Source: Tatumella sp. JGM118 (GTDB lineage Bacteria; Pseudomonadota; Gammaproteobacteria; Enterobacterales; Enterobacteriaceae). Taken from it: a stretch of DNA of 64,000 bases. Position numbers and translations under genes: made by a program. Of the stretch, positions 56,092 to 64,000 are shown piece by piece. A model generated the notes under the pieces. The model ran no database searches and was not told where the DNA came from. It saw only the letters and a list, made by a program, of their open reading frames with translations. The stretch spans positions 124,001 through 188,000 of the forward strand of contig NZ_JAERJR010000006.1 in NCBI RefSeq assembly GCF_018257515.1, read 5' to 3'. Within the stretch, counting starts at the first letter, position 1; every line of letters starts with the position of its first letter.

Positions 56092-56424
56092 ACAACACTG
56101 GAGCAGATCATTGAATGGAAAGGGAAATCCGTATAAATTCGGTGTGACAATGGTCCAGAGTATGCAGGTAATACACTGATGATATGGGCGAAACAACAGG
56201 ATATCCGGCTCAACTTTATTCAGCCTGGAAAACCTTAGCAGAATGCTTATATTGAGCGTGATAACCTGACATTACGCTATGACTGGCTGGATCAGCACCT
56301 GTTTTCGTCATTAAATGAATTGCAGGAATATGCGACGAAATGGCAATATTTTTATAATCACCAACGACCGACTATGGCACTGAATGGATTTACACCGATG
56401 CAGCATATTAAGCGTATGGCCTGA
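56092..56424 (+). pseudogene. IS3-family transposase OrfB, C-terminal fragment
   Basis: Translated pieces read DNGPEYAGNTLMIWAKQQ, RLNFIQPGKP, a TAG stop, then NAYIERDNLTLRYDWLDQH and the end WQYFYNHQRPTMALNGFTP. These are the last DDE-domain parts (with the catalytic Glu in AYIE) of an IS3 OrfB, with a nonsense codon in the middle. Confidence 0.85.
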
Positions 56425-56685
56425 TTTTACTTATCACCTCCGTTTAAAAATGGGGGGATTACCGTGTCGCAAAAGTATTGCATCATTTTCCACGGCGTAC
56501 AAAATCAACGCTGAGCAGAACTTTAGCATTTGTATGATTCAGTGATGCGTCGGGCTACTATGAATGGTTTAAGAACGAGCTCATAGAAATGTTGAATGGA
56601 CAACGGCTGGCAGGGTTACTATTGAATTAGTTAGTACCCATAAGGAAAACCACCAAATTTATCTCAATTTTAAAAGGATTTTAAA

Positions 56686-57336
56686 TTGGATAGCTATCAG
56701 GAAATCGCAAGGCGTATAGCCAAAATTATACTGTCGCCAGATTCGGCCATAGGCGTTATTGACGGTGTTTTGTCAGTATCTAAAGATATGGGCTATCTGG
56801 CGTTTGGCTTTATAGATACTGATACCCGATATCAACGCGAAACTGAAAAGATAAGGATGTTAACAGCTATAAAGCATGGGCTGTTAGATAACCATAATTT
56901 CATCAAGACAATCGAAACTGTTCTCAACAACTTCAATAAATTTGTTCCCGAAACCAGGCAAAACGCTATATACAGTAAGATAATTGCCTCTGTTGCTGGC
57001 CGCACCATCACTAACTCTATGATTGCTGGCAGGATTGCCACCGCCATTGCGCAACGCAGCTCATTTCTTATAACTCTTCGCGGTGGCATCATTGGTAACT
57101 CATTACTGATCGGTGGCATGGTTGAAAGGTGCATTTATACATCTCAACGTCTTCAGCAATACAACCCTGATATTTATCACGCCCTGCGCTACCGAAATTA
57201 TGATTTACTCTACTTTCTTGTTGAGCCAGCCTTAAACCCATTCGTTGAAGCACTTAAAGTAAAAAACACTCAGGGCCAGCCTGCATTTGAAAAAATTCTT
57301 AGTATGGTTGAGAAAGAGATCAATGCGAAAAGATAA
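56686..57336 (+). CDS. Hypothetical protein with glycine-rich hydrophobic region, possible pore-forming effector
   Basis: A 216-residue protein starting at a TTG (56686) behind AAGGA. Residues about 100-150 form a long Gly/Ile/Ala-rich hydrophobic stretch (SVAGRTITNSMIAGRIATAIA ... LRGGIIGNSLLIGG, in parts), flanked by charged helical segments, with no signal peptide. It is followed with a 14-bp overlap by a 72-residue two-helix membrane protein. This size, hydrophobic core and small membrane partner recall pore-forming T6SS effectors with their immunity proteins (such as Ssp6/Sip6 of Serratia), but I recognise no definite family. The base composition is more AT-rich than the core genes, suggesting transfer. 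Confidence 0.6.
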   Translation: MDSYQEIARRIAKIILSPDSAIGVIDGVLSVSKDMGYLAFGFIDTDTRYQRETEKIRMLTAIKHGLLDNHNFIKTIETVLNNFNKFVPETRQNAIYSKIIASVAGRTITNSMIAGRIATAIAQRSSFLITLRGGIIGNSLLIGGMVERCIYTSQRLQQYNPDIYHALRYRNYDLLYFLVEPALNPFVEALKVKNTQGQPAFEKILSMVEKEINAKR

Positions 57337-57541
57337 CCCTCAAAAACTCAGTATCGGCAAGCGTATCTTATTTACTCTTATTGAGACTTCAGGCGCAGTG
57401 ATTGGTGGATTGTTCGTCGTACTCTGCTGCTACTGGTTCTTTCATTATGATACATGGCATGAACGCCTTATCGCTATAGGTCTATCCGTATTGGTTGTTT
57501 TTGTGATTGGCAAAATTTTACCAGAACGGCCAAATCAATAG
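57323..57541 (+). CDS. Small two-helix membrane protein, possible immunity partner
   Basis: A 72-residue protein starting at the ATG of 57323, which overlaps the end of the preceding gene; AAAGAGATCA precedes it. It has two hydrophobic segments (about residues 12-38 and 46-64) and basic ends. The overlap points to coupled expression. Its likely role is protecting against, or localising, the upstream protein; this is inferred from arrangement only. Confidence 0.6.
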   Translation: MRKDNPQKLSIGKRILFTLIETSGAVIGGLFVVLCCYWFFHYDTWHERLIAIGLSVLVVFVIGKILPERPNQ

Positions 57542-57568
57542 GTTTATCTTACCCCATTTGATCTTACT

Positions 57569-57630
57569 CCTGACGGCATTATAGGTGTCACGCTTTTCAG
57601 TTTAACACTCCGACCATTCCTGCCGTCAGG
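57569..57630. repeat. 10-bp inverted repeat with 42-bp spacer
   Basis: CCTGACGGCA (57569-57578) and TGCCGTCAGG (57621-57630) flank a 42-bp spacer between the putative immunity gene and the IS407-type remnant. It could be a weak terminator or a relic of a mobile element end. Confidence 0.4.
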
Positions 57631-57689
57631 TGCCGCAACTCGTGATTTTTCACATTTTACATCCCGACATTGTAAGTATACCTGTATTA

Positions 57690-58353
57690 GTTCCAGACAC
57701 TTTTTTAGGTTTCCGGTTTTACAGCCATCAACAGGTATTCTTCCGGCGTAAGGTTATTCAGAGATTCATGAGGTCGTTCACGGTTATATTCCGCCAGCCA
57801 GCGGTCTGTTTCTCCCGTACTTCATTCAGTGTTCTGAACAGATAAAATGCAGTATTTCAGTCCTGTATGTCCGGTTAAATCATTCAATAAAAGCATTCCG
57901 GGTGGGTTTTCCGGGCTGAATGAACTCTGGCTGTACACCATGATCTTCAGCCCACAGAGCCAGTGTCAGTGAGATAAATTCCGGCCCGTTATCCATCCTC
58001 CGTTTCAGCGGATAACCACGCGTAGTTACGATTCGAACCACTACTCTGATGACCCGCTGAGCAGGAATATCCAGGTCAATCTCTACGGCCAGTGCCTCAC
58101 GGTTAAAATCATCCAGCATATTGAATGTCCGGAAACGTCTGCCACTGACCAGAGCATCGTGCATAAAATCAACCGGCCAGCTCTGGTTTATGGCCTTTGG
58201 TGTCACCAGACGGGCCGGATTACGTACCGGCAAACGTTGCTTTCCTTTACGTCTGAAATTACGGCCTCACGGCAGACATCCTTCACCGTCCGGTCGGCTT
58301 AAACAGACTTCAGAACGGCGATAATCTGGTGTTCAGTAAACCGGGCTTTACGC
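57690..58353 (-). pseudogene. IS3-family (IS407-type) transposase remnant
   Basis: On the minus strand OrfA starts at 58353 (MRKARFTEHQIIAVLKSV, then a TAA) and breaks off after TVKDVCREA. OrfB resumes at NPARLVTPKAINQSWPVDFMHDAL, continues through DDFNREALAVEID, RRMDNGPEFIS and QPGKPTRNAFIE, where a frameshift occurs, and ends WLAEYNRERPHESLNNLTP. At least one stop, one frameshift and an internal deletion of several hundred bases make it inactive. Confidence 0.85.
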
Positions 58354-59131
58354 ATAGCGATCTCCTTCGGGGAACATATTCAGTATGTCGGAAGATCTCT
58401 AAAAGTGAACGGTTCTTTTTGCAGGGATGCTTACAAAATGGTGGTGGATTTTGATAATCCCCTTTTTTAACGTATAAAAAATCCTGCTTATGGCGGGGAT
58501 TCAGCGGGGATCTATCAGAACATAATGACTGCAGGCTGCCGGGCGAAATGCGGGGGAGAGGGATAAGTGCTACCGGAGTAACGATAATGCACCCGATCGT
58601 TTCCATTGTGATAAACGTACAACAGCAGTTGATATTCTGGCATTGATGGTAATGCTCGTTGATATTCCCGTCAGATAGCGGCTTGTTCGCGCATGCGCGA
58701 CATGATGGCTCTTAGGATAACGAAAAATACCTCAGCTTTTCATTATCCATTGATGAATCCAGTATGATCATAAACCCACTCTCATGAATTTATTTTATTT
58801 ACCCTTCGGTTTCGGGCTGTACTTAACCTGAGGCTCTTATCCCGTTGTAAAACCGCTATTGTTCAGAATGTGAGTTACCTTACTGATTCACCAGGACTGC
58901 CTGACTATGATGCGCTTAAAGTCCGGCATACGTAGCGTGCGTACCGTGGCGAAAGTCATTTATCCGGCTAACTCCGGGGTCGTAAGAAGCGTATTTTTCG
59001 GTGAGTGCTTGCAAGTGCCTATTAATCAGGACTGGCTCAGGCCTGGCATAACGAACCCGCGCGATAAAGGTTAATCACTGATAAAGAAATAGGGGTATTT
59101 TTCACCACTTAAGTTAGCAAGGAGAGCGATA
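58354..59131. other. Gap with no recognisable gene
   Basis: About 780 bp between the IS remnant and the truncated effector start. Only short frames occur, and no repeat or clear promoter was noticed. Probably decayed island sequence. Confidence 0.45.
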
Positions 59132-59212
59132 ATGGGCACACAGGAAAATGACTCACGAAAACTGACGCCAGGTGAAATAAGCCTTGAAAGTAGTTTTTAC
59201 GTGGCTTCCTGA
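59132..59212 (+). pseudogene. Truncated N-terminus of a putative toxin/effector
   Basis: A 26-codon ORF with an excellent ribosome site (AAGGAGAGCGATA before ATG). Its SRKLTPGEISLESSF resembles the LTPGE-type N-terminus that I recall in T6SS-associated metallopeptidase-like effectors, which normally continue for hundreds of residues. Here it ends at a TGA, 28 bp before a lipoprotein of the T6SS immunity type. The simplest reading is deletion of the effector body. Confidence 0.5.
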
Positions 59213-59240
59213 ATAACCTTTCAGCAAAAGGGAATCTCCC

Positions 59241-59648
59241 ATGAGAAAGATATTTCTGCTGTCAGGCATTTTACTGATAAGTGGTTGCCACCTTGAAAAA
59301 TCTTATATTAGCCCGTTGGGTGTCGCCATTCAGGATAACGCACCTTGTTTCTTTGTTCCCTCTGAGAGAGTTAAAAGTCTTCGCTTAGCAGAAAACCGGG
59401 GGATCTATGTTTCCAGAAAAACAGCACAATATTGGGTATTTTTTTGGGATTCCCCGCAACAGTCCATACTGCCGGGAATTGTTGCGGGGGAGTGCCTCTC
59501 ATACCCTCAGATTAAATGGCAGGAAGGGACCTATTCCGTCTTAATGGGCGCCTCTTCTGATAATGATTCAGAGAGATACCGACTGGAGAAAACGTTTAAC
59601 CTGCAGAAGGATAATCAGGGTAATTTCTTAATCAGGGAGGCTCCGTGA
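59241..59648 (+). CDS. Putative T6SS immunity periplasmic lipoprotein
   Basis: A 135-residue lipoprotein: signal LLSGILLISGC with lipidated C16, then a small domain with two later cysteines. N-terminal sequence and size fit the family annotated as putative T6SS immunity periplasmic lipoprotein. It would protect the periplasm from a sister-cell effector. AAGGGA precedes the ATG. The likely cognate effector gene just upstream is truncated, so this is an orphan immunity gene. Confidence 0.7.
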   Translation: MRKIFLLSGILLISGCHLEKSYISPLGVAIQDNAPCFFVPSERVKSLRLAENRGIYVSRKTAQYWVFFWDSPQQSILPGIVAGECLSYPQIKWQEGTYSVLMGASSDNDSERYRLEKTFNLQKDNQGNFLIREAP

Positions 59649-60863
59649 TCTTCTGATTAAAAAGAGAAAACACCTTTGGCGTACCATCATATTTATTCCG
59701 GATACCCGGTCCGGTCAATATCCTGTGCCACCGTGGTATCTACCGCATTTAGCGCCAGGCAGTATTTACCCGGTCATTCAGGCGGGTCTGATTATGATCG
59801 CTGATGGTACCGGACAGTCTAAGTATCCCTGTAAAAAATATTCACCTCAGGATCTTCCGGCATACTGAATCTGTTCCCTAAAGGTGTTCGTTATGCGTAA
59901 CGCCCGCTTTAACGGACACCAGATTATCAGGCCTCCTGAAGTCAGTTGAAGCCAGTTGCACCATGAAATATGTCTGTTGCGAGGCCGCAATTCCCTAAGC
60001 CAGTTGTTACAACCGGAAGTCTGGCTATAGCGGGATAGCGGTTTCTGATAACAGGAAATCGCAGAGCACAGGCTGAGAGAATATAACAGCCAGCAACCTG
60101 ATGAATCCTTAATAACCTGATAGTTGAAAACTGCACACGGCGGGTCGTTTTCTTAATTTCCACGCGAATCAACCAATATCAAGAATTGTATAAGATAGCT
60201 CGGTCAGTATTAGCAATCACACTAAACACAGGGAGTTATGAATATGGATACGACAGAATAGCTGAACGGTAAATGTTTTTTTAAAGCATGAGCGTCGCCA
60301 AACAGGAACTCATATATTGGTGACTTTGAAATGATTTTCAAAAATTCAGATATATAGCTTATATAGTCGCTGTGGCCTCTATGTTGATGAGCTTTCCGTA
60401 TATTCCCGTTAATAGAAAGCCTGGCGATGCATCAACAAAAGGAACCAGCCCACTGTCTCTGGTAACCCTCTCCCTGAGCCGCTATAGATTCAGGGTAAGG
60501 CATCGGACGATTACCGGGGAAAAAACTGTTGCAGGGTCAGTGGGTGTATACCACAAGCATGGGAGAATACTTCGGGCGTTGGGTACCGTGGCTGGGTGCT
60601 GTGTTGACTCTGTGGGATATCCCGGTATAACAAAAAATGTGGTACACCATTATCAATAAATTGTCGGCAAGGAAGGCTTCGGACGACTACACCGGTACCA
60701 CGGCAGTGCAGACGGAATACAGTCAGTTCGTGAAGGATCAGTTATATAAAAACTGTACCCGATGCGGACTTCTAAAGAAGTAAAATAGTTGCGTTAGATC
60801 TGATTAAAAAAAATCATATACCTGTATGATATTCAGACATTTCATAAGGAAGAGGAATGTTTT
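59649..60863. other. Mostly decayed stretch between immunity lipoprotein and Ntox44 gene
   Basis: About 1.2 kb. The right part (60531-60783) is a broken STM2901-like C-terminus (listed). A 16-bp element, AATTGTCGGCAAGGAA at 60659-60674, recurs at 63480-63495 before a DUF1493 gene. The left part shows only short overlapping frames that I could not assign. Confidence 0.5.
60531..60783 (+). pseudogene. Decayed STM2901-like C-terminal remnant
   Basis: A frame reading GQWVYTTSMGEYFGRWVPWLG, AVLTLWDIPV, stop, QKMWYTIINKLSARKASDDY and ending CTRCGLLKK. The GR-x-VP-x-LG ... WD pattern echoes the GRAVPVVGW ... AKD region of the STM2901-family protein at 54798. An in-frame stop near 60625 and no start mean it is broken. 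Confidence 0.4.
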
Positions 60864-61250
60864 ATGCCGAAAATACCTATGGGGCCCGGTGCTCAGATAA
60901 TCATAAACAATATGCGTGAAGCTCGTCGAAATGGTATGCCGCGGAATATGGCATTGCCATCGACTTACTTCTGGTTTTACCGAATGGTCAGGAATAAAGG
61001 CCGATGGGACTACAAACAATTTGACCCCTTGTATGCCAATTTTGGAAATTTCAATTTCGGAGCCACAGGCACTGCTGCGGGTATCCCCGATAATATCCTG
61101 TTAATGGGAGCCGGGTGGGCTCAAAGCCATGCCGGAACGTCTCAACCCGAGTGGGGACGATGGTATCAAAATCCACCTTATGGTGATGATCCAACCGATC
61201 AGCGCTTTATCAGAGAAGGAATTGAGTATGCGCGTCAGCAGGGTTATTAA
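60864..61250 (+). CDS. Ntox44-type polymorphic toxin, likely stand-alone effector
   Basis: A 128-residue protein with the features I associate with polymorphic toxin type 44: FYRMVRNKGRWDYKQFDP, FGNFNFGATGTAAGIPDN, LLMGAGWAQ and YGDDPTDQRFIREGIEYA. It has a short proline/glycine N-terminus (MPKIPMGPGAQ) and no PAAR, VgrG or Rhs part, so it would be carried as a cargo effector. GAGGA precedes the ATG. The next gene overlaps its 3' end by 23 bp and encodes a membrane-anchored protein with a periplasmic domain, which implies the toxin acts in the periplasm, perhaps on peptidoglycan. The activity is not established here. Confidence 0.78.
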   Translation: MPKIPMGPGAQIIINNMREARRNGMPRNMALPSTYFWFYRMVRNKGRWDYKQFDPLYANFGNFNFGATGTAAGIPDNILLMGAGWAQSHAGTSQPEWGRWYQNPPYGDDPTDQRFIREGIEYARQQGY

Positions 61251-61662
61251 AGGGTTACATTGTCTTGTGACCCTGATGCTTTTATTGCTGGTCATATTTT
61301 TTATCTCTGTTAATCACACGGATACTCCCCGCACAGGCGATGAGTTGCAACACAGATATAAAATTAATGACTCCCTGTGGCTTTACACCACCATTAACCG
61401 TGAGGGGAATGCGACCGTTCCCATGATTTATCGTTTTTATTTACTCGGGGAGATTACCGGAAATAATGATGTTGTGATTAATACTCTAAAAAATACGATG
61501 CCGTTTCTGGCAGGGAACGGCAGTATCAGTAAGATAACTTCCGATGGAAAGGAACATATCAGCATCATCTATAGCGGAAAAGTTTACTCGCTCAGTGATA
61601 CTACCAGCTATTCAATTGACGGCCGCCAGGCTGATATCCATATTTCTTACACGATTAACTAA
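61228..61662 (+). CDS. Membrane-anchored probable immunity protein to the Ntox44 toxin
   Basis: A 144-residue protein starting at the ATG of 61228 inside the toxin gene's end; the frame extends upstream but there it only shadows the toxin. It has one N-terminal transmembrane segment (LVTLMLLLLVIFFISV) and a soluble beta-rich domain of about 110 residues that would face the periplasm. The overlap and topology are typical of immunity proteins against periplasm-acting T6SS effectors. I know no named family for it. Confidence 0.68.
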   Translation: MRVSRVIKGLHCLVTLMLLLLVIFFISVNHTDTPRTGDELQHRYKINDSLWLYTTINREGNATVPMIYRFYLLGEITGNNDVVINTLKNTMPFLAGNGSISKITSDGKEHISIIYSGKVYSLSDTTSYSIDGRQADIHISYTIN

Positions 61663-62021
61663 TGCCTCACAGAGCACGTTATTCAATGCCGCCGGCACTG
61701 ACCGTCTGATTTACGTCCGGCGGCGTATTGTCTTTCTGAAAAGTCGTTTCTGCGATTAGCTTACGGCGCTCCCGCGAATATGCTCCGGTCTTTTGTGGAC
61801 TGAACCTGTCCAGTATTCAGTCCAGGGCTGATCCGGTCTACCGGCCGTTCCCTTTCCCTATTATTTCGCTCCTGATCACCTGCATTAGAAAATGATGACT
61901 TGAAATAAAAATTGTTATGCTGCCGACAAATCAGTCAATCCCACGGTTACTCTTCACTCCCGGTGGCGTATTCTGCACCCAGGGTTACCCAGGGATAAAT
62001 ACTGACAAGGAATTTACTCAT

Positions 62022-62945
62022 ATGACAGGACGCTCACATTCCCCCGGGATTTTGCATTCCGATCGCCTTTTCTCATCGGTCGGTACATGCGGCACCAATG
62101 CACCCGCAGAGGTAAAAAAAATCCAGCAACTCATTTCCGGTGCGGGTTACAGGCAGAGCACCGGGCGAACTTTGAAGATTGACGGCCAGTGCGGACAAGC
62201 CACGATAGAGGCTATTCGCTGGTATCAACGTCTGCTGAATATGTCGCCTTCAGGGCTGATAACGCCCGTTGATACTTATTTCATTCAGGCGTTAAGCAAT
62301 GCATTAAGTCCACATTGGCGGCCACGCAATACCCGGGGGACGCTCCTGGTACATGAAGGACAAATAACTTTTGATGCTGAAGGCACAGACTATATCACCG
62401 CAGGAGAACCGTTCAGGCAGCACCGTTATCCCAACTTTTCCCGTATTCTTCACTGGCCCGGAGGGCGATCCGGCGTTACGTTAGGGCGCGGTTATGATAT
62501 GCGTGAACGTAGCACCGGAGAAATTTATGCGACGCTCAGGCAGGCCGGGATTGAAGAATTCAAAGCGGTTATTTGTTCCAGGGCGGCGTATCTTAGAAAT
62601 CAACTGGCCGCTCAGTTCGTTAAGGTCTATGGGCCACTGGTTGGCGAAATCACCCACGAGCAGCAGATGCGGCTGTTTGAAATTGTTTACCGGATAAAGT
62701 CGGGTGAAGCCCGTAGCCTGTATAGCAGAATGGCTAAGAATATACCTGGTGCACCTTCATGGTATCGACTCGACAGGAAAATCAGAGATGTTGTTATCGA
62801 TATCTTTTATCAGGGTGTATATGACGCACAGGGCTTAATCAAAGCAGCAATCGAGGGTAAGGACGCATTAGCATCATTTATCCTGTCTATACCCCAATAC
62901 AGGATTTATGAAGATAACAGGAAAAGAGTAAGGTATCTAAAATGA
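62022..62945 (+). CDS. Peptidoglycan-binding T4/pesticin-type lysozyme, probable effector
   Basis: A 307-residue protein from the ATG at 62022 (MTGRSHSPG) with AAGGA upstream; the frame extends to 61917 without a ribosome site. Residues about 28-95 form a peptidoglycan-binding module (EVKKIQQLISGAGY, LKIDGQCGQATIEAIRWYQ). Residues about 115-305 form a lysozyme domain of the pesticin/T4 type: HEGQITFDAEGTD with the candidate catalytic Glu, and SGVTLGRGYDM, holding the Thr and Asp of the family. No signal peptide, so export needs a secretion system or lysis. The next gene, overlapping by ATGA, is an LprI-like lysozyme inhibitor. The pair is a coherent T6SS-type muramidase/immunity unit. Confidence 0.8.
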   Translation: MTGRSHSPGILHSDRLFSSVGTCGTNAPAEVKKIQQLISGAGYRQSTGRTLKIDGQCGQATIEAIRWYQRLLNMSPSGLITPVDTYFIQALSNALSPHWRPRNTRGTLLVHEGQITFDAEGTDYITAGEPFRQHRYPNFSRILHWPGGRSGVTLGRGYDMRERSTGEIYATLRQAGIEEFKAVICSRAAYLRNQLAAQFVKVYGPLVGEITHEQQMRLFEIVYRIKSGEARSLYSRMAKNIPGAPSWYRLDRKIRDVVIDIFYQGVYDAQGLIKAAIEGKDALASFILSIPQYRIYEDNRKRVRYLK

Positions 62946-63397
62946 AAAATTATACTGTTACCTTGCTGATAGCTTCCTTAATACTTCCTCTCACTGGAAA
63001 AGCCAATATTTCCTGGGGGGAAGAGTGGGAAAATTGCTTTAAAAATGAAAAAGTCCCACCGCTGGGCTACGAATGCCTTTCTGATAAAAAAGAAACCAGT
63101 GAAAAACAACTTGATTCATTAATTGCTAAGTCGGTAAAGAATATAAAAATTAATTTTATTGGTGCATTCAATGGTAAAGAGGACGCTACCGAAACCTACG
63201 GCGATGTGTACAGCACCCGTTTTCTGAAGTCACAAGATGCATGGAAACAATATCGTAAGAAATTTTGCCTTGCAGTGGCGTCACAAATCAATGAGGATGC
63301 CTATGATTATCAGGCAAACATTGATCAGTGTGAAATAAACCTCAACAAACGACATACAGAAGAAATTAGCCTGTTGGGGCTTCCCCCGGGCCGTTGA
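62942..63397 (+). CDS. LprI-like periplasmic lysozyme inhibitor, probable immunity protein
   Basis: A 151-residue protein with a cleavable signal peptide (YTVTLLIASLILPLTGKA). The mature part has four cysteines and the C-terminal pattern SQDAWKQYRKKFC ... IDQCEINLNKRHTEEI, which resembles the LprI/DUF1311 lysozyme-inhibitor family (W-x-x-Y-R-x-x-C ... C-x-x-x-L-x-x-R). Its start overlaps the lysozyme stop, so the two are translated together. It should sit in the periplasm and block the partner muramidase. Confidence 0.78.
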   Translation: MKNYTVTLLIASLILPLTGKANISWGEEWENCFKNEKVPPLGYECLSDKKETSEKQLDSLIAKSVKNIKINFIGAFNGKEDATETYGDVYSTRFLKSQDAWKQYRKKFCLAVASQINEDAYDYQANIDQCEINLNKRHTEEISLLGLPPGR

Positions 63398-63479
63398 GTA
63401 AATCACACCTTCGTTTTTGGTCGTTAGCAGATCTCTCTGGCAAAGATACTTCAGGTCAATCATACCTCCGTTATCAGTT

Positions 63480-63495
63480 AATTGTCGGCAAGGAA
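63480..63495 (+). repeat. 16-bp repeat shared by two island loci (second copy)
   Basis: AATTGTCGGCAAGGAA lies here, directly before the DUF1493 gene, and at 60659-60674. TTATCA or TATCA precedes both. It may be a leftover of duplication of a gene cassette; in the second place AAGGA serves as the ribosome site. Confidence 0.6.
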
Positions 63496-63506
63496 AACTC
63501 CGGATT

Positions 63507-63827
63507 ATGAATCAGGCGGACGCTGTAAAACAGTTGATTAAAAAGTACTTTTGGGAAATGCAGGAAGAGGCTTCACTGAGTACCGGTGCGGAATCTGTAC
63601 TCCCCGAAGATGCTTCAGATTTTTTTAATGAATACTTTGCATTGCTGAATATCGATCCCTCCGGATTTAATTTCCGTAAATATTTCCCAAATGAAGGTAT
63701 CAGGTTTCTGCCAAACAGAATTCTTCCTGAGTATCTGAAGACTGATTATCATCAGCCTGCACCGTTAACGGTCAGTATGCTTATTGCCTCAGCAGAAGCC
63801 GGATGCTGGCTGGGGGGGGGAGAGTGA
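63507..63827 (+). CDS. DUF1493-family small protein, copy 2
   Basis: A 106-residue protein of the DUF1493 family: VKQLIKKYFWEMQE, VLPEDASDFFNEYFALLNIDPSGFNFRKYFP (acidic helix then the GFNFxKYFP strand, quoted in part) and ending LTVSMLIASAEAGCWLGGGE. It is the same family as the protein at 54478, where FHDFNVEPEGFSTAAYFP and MFTESAHAGRWL match. The ATG at 63507 has AAGGA upstream. The function is unknown; its place at the end of a lysozyme/inhibitor unit suggests an accessory or immunity-related role. Confidence 0.75.
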   Translation: MNQADAVKQLIKKYFWEMQEEASLSTGAESVLPEDASDFFNEYFALLNIDPSGFNFRKYFPNEGIRFLPNRILPEYLKTDYHQPAPLTVSMLIASAEAGCWLGGGE

Positions 63828-64000
63828 CCCGAGCTCTATGGCGGACATCAGCCCGTCTTAGATTAATTCGGTTTAACCGGTCTTGCGGGAGGCAGTATCA
63901 CGGAAGCGTAGCGTATTTAACGTCTGAATGTATGAGTGAATCGCGGGCACACGATTTTAATACACAGAGGCTTTCCGGCTACCGGGAAAACCAGCTGGAA

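Larger units (their letters stand above)
55456..56440 (+). mobile_element. IS3-family element remnant with nested IS30 fragment
   Basis: An IS3-family copy whose OrfA (from 55504) is interrupted at about 55754 by the left part of an IS30-like element, after which the sequence jumps to the OrfB C-terminus (about 56092-56424). So one IS inserted into another, and a deletion then removed the rest of IS30 and most of IS3 OrfB. Exact ends were not determined. Neither element could move by itself. Confidence 0.75.

Overview
The window looks like the chromosome of a gamma-proteobacterium of the order Enterobacterales, probably Erwiniaceae or a near relative. This is inferred from gene content: ahr, lpxP, deoR, psiE, iaaA-gsiABCD and tRNA-Ile2 closely resemble the E. 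coli versions as I remember them, and two signal-less levansucrases of the Erwinia/Rahnella type are present. No rRNA, replication origin, integrase or CRISPR array was seen.

Layout. 1-12 kb: the 3' end of an hcxA-like dehydrogenase; ahr; a divergent anaerobic fumarate module (DASS dicarboxylate carrier and class I fumarase on the minus strand; a three-domain soluble fumarate reductase and its flavin transferase ApbE on the plus strand) around a perfect FNR palindrome; a membrane metallophosphoesterase; a ClC channel. 12.6-19.4 kb: lpxP, then two levansucrase genes (about 88% identical by hand alignment), a phage-type holin gene directly behind the second, and a P2 Ogr-like zinc-finger activator upstream. 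Matching inverted repeats lie about 80-140 bp upstream of both levansucrase starts. 19.8-26 kb: a Fur-box-headed heme uptake operon, hmuRSTUV. 26.6-27.6 kb: a Gfo/Idh/MocA oxidoreductase.

27.6-44 kb: a sulfur-type island. A CysB/Cbl-like regulator is divergent from an operon for a peptide-type ABC importer, a luciferase-like monooxygenase and a fused CMD/AhpD protein. A second operon follows with two flavin monooxygenases, a GNAT acetyltransferase and a polar amino acid importer with two binding proteins, resembling the Bacillus ytm/yxe modified-cysteine salvage operons. A 209-bp tandem duplication and an 11-copy heptanucleotide repeat sit at the operon ends. 44.5-53.3 kb: the glutathione operon iaaA-gsiABCD, a deaminated-glutathione amidase, deoR and a PsiE-family gene.

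53.5-64 kb: a genomic island beginning at tRNA-Ile2 (CAT). It holds scrambled P2-like tail genes, nested IS3/IS30 debris, an IS407-type remnant, and a row of small two-gene units that look like orphan type VI effector/immunity cassettes: a hydrophobic protein with a small membrane protein, an orphan immunity lipoprotein beside a truncated effector start, an Ntox44-type toxin with a membrane-anchored partner, and a T4/pesticin-type lysozyme with an LprI-like inhibitor. DUF1493 and STM2901-family genes recur among them.

The most interesting possibilities are a phage-derived levan production and export unit (Ogr-like activator, two levansucrases, holin), the sulfur island with no assigned substrate, and the effector/immunity array. 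Functions come from recalled families and visible motifs; no search was run.
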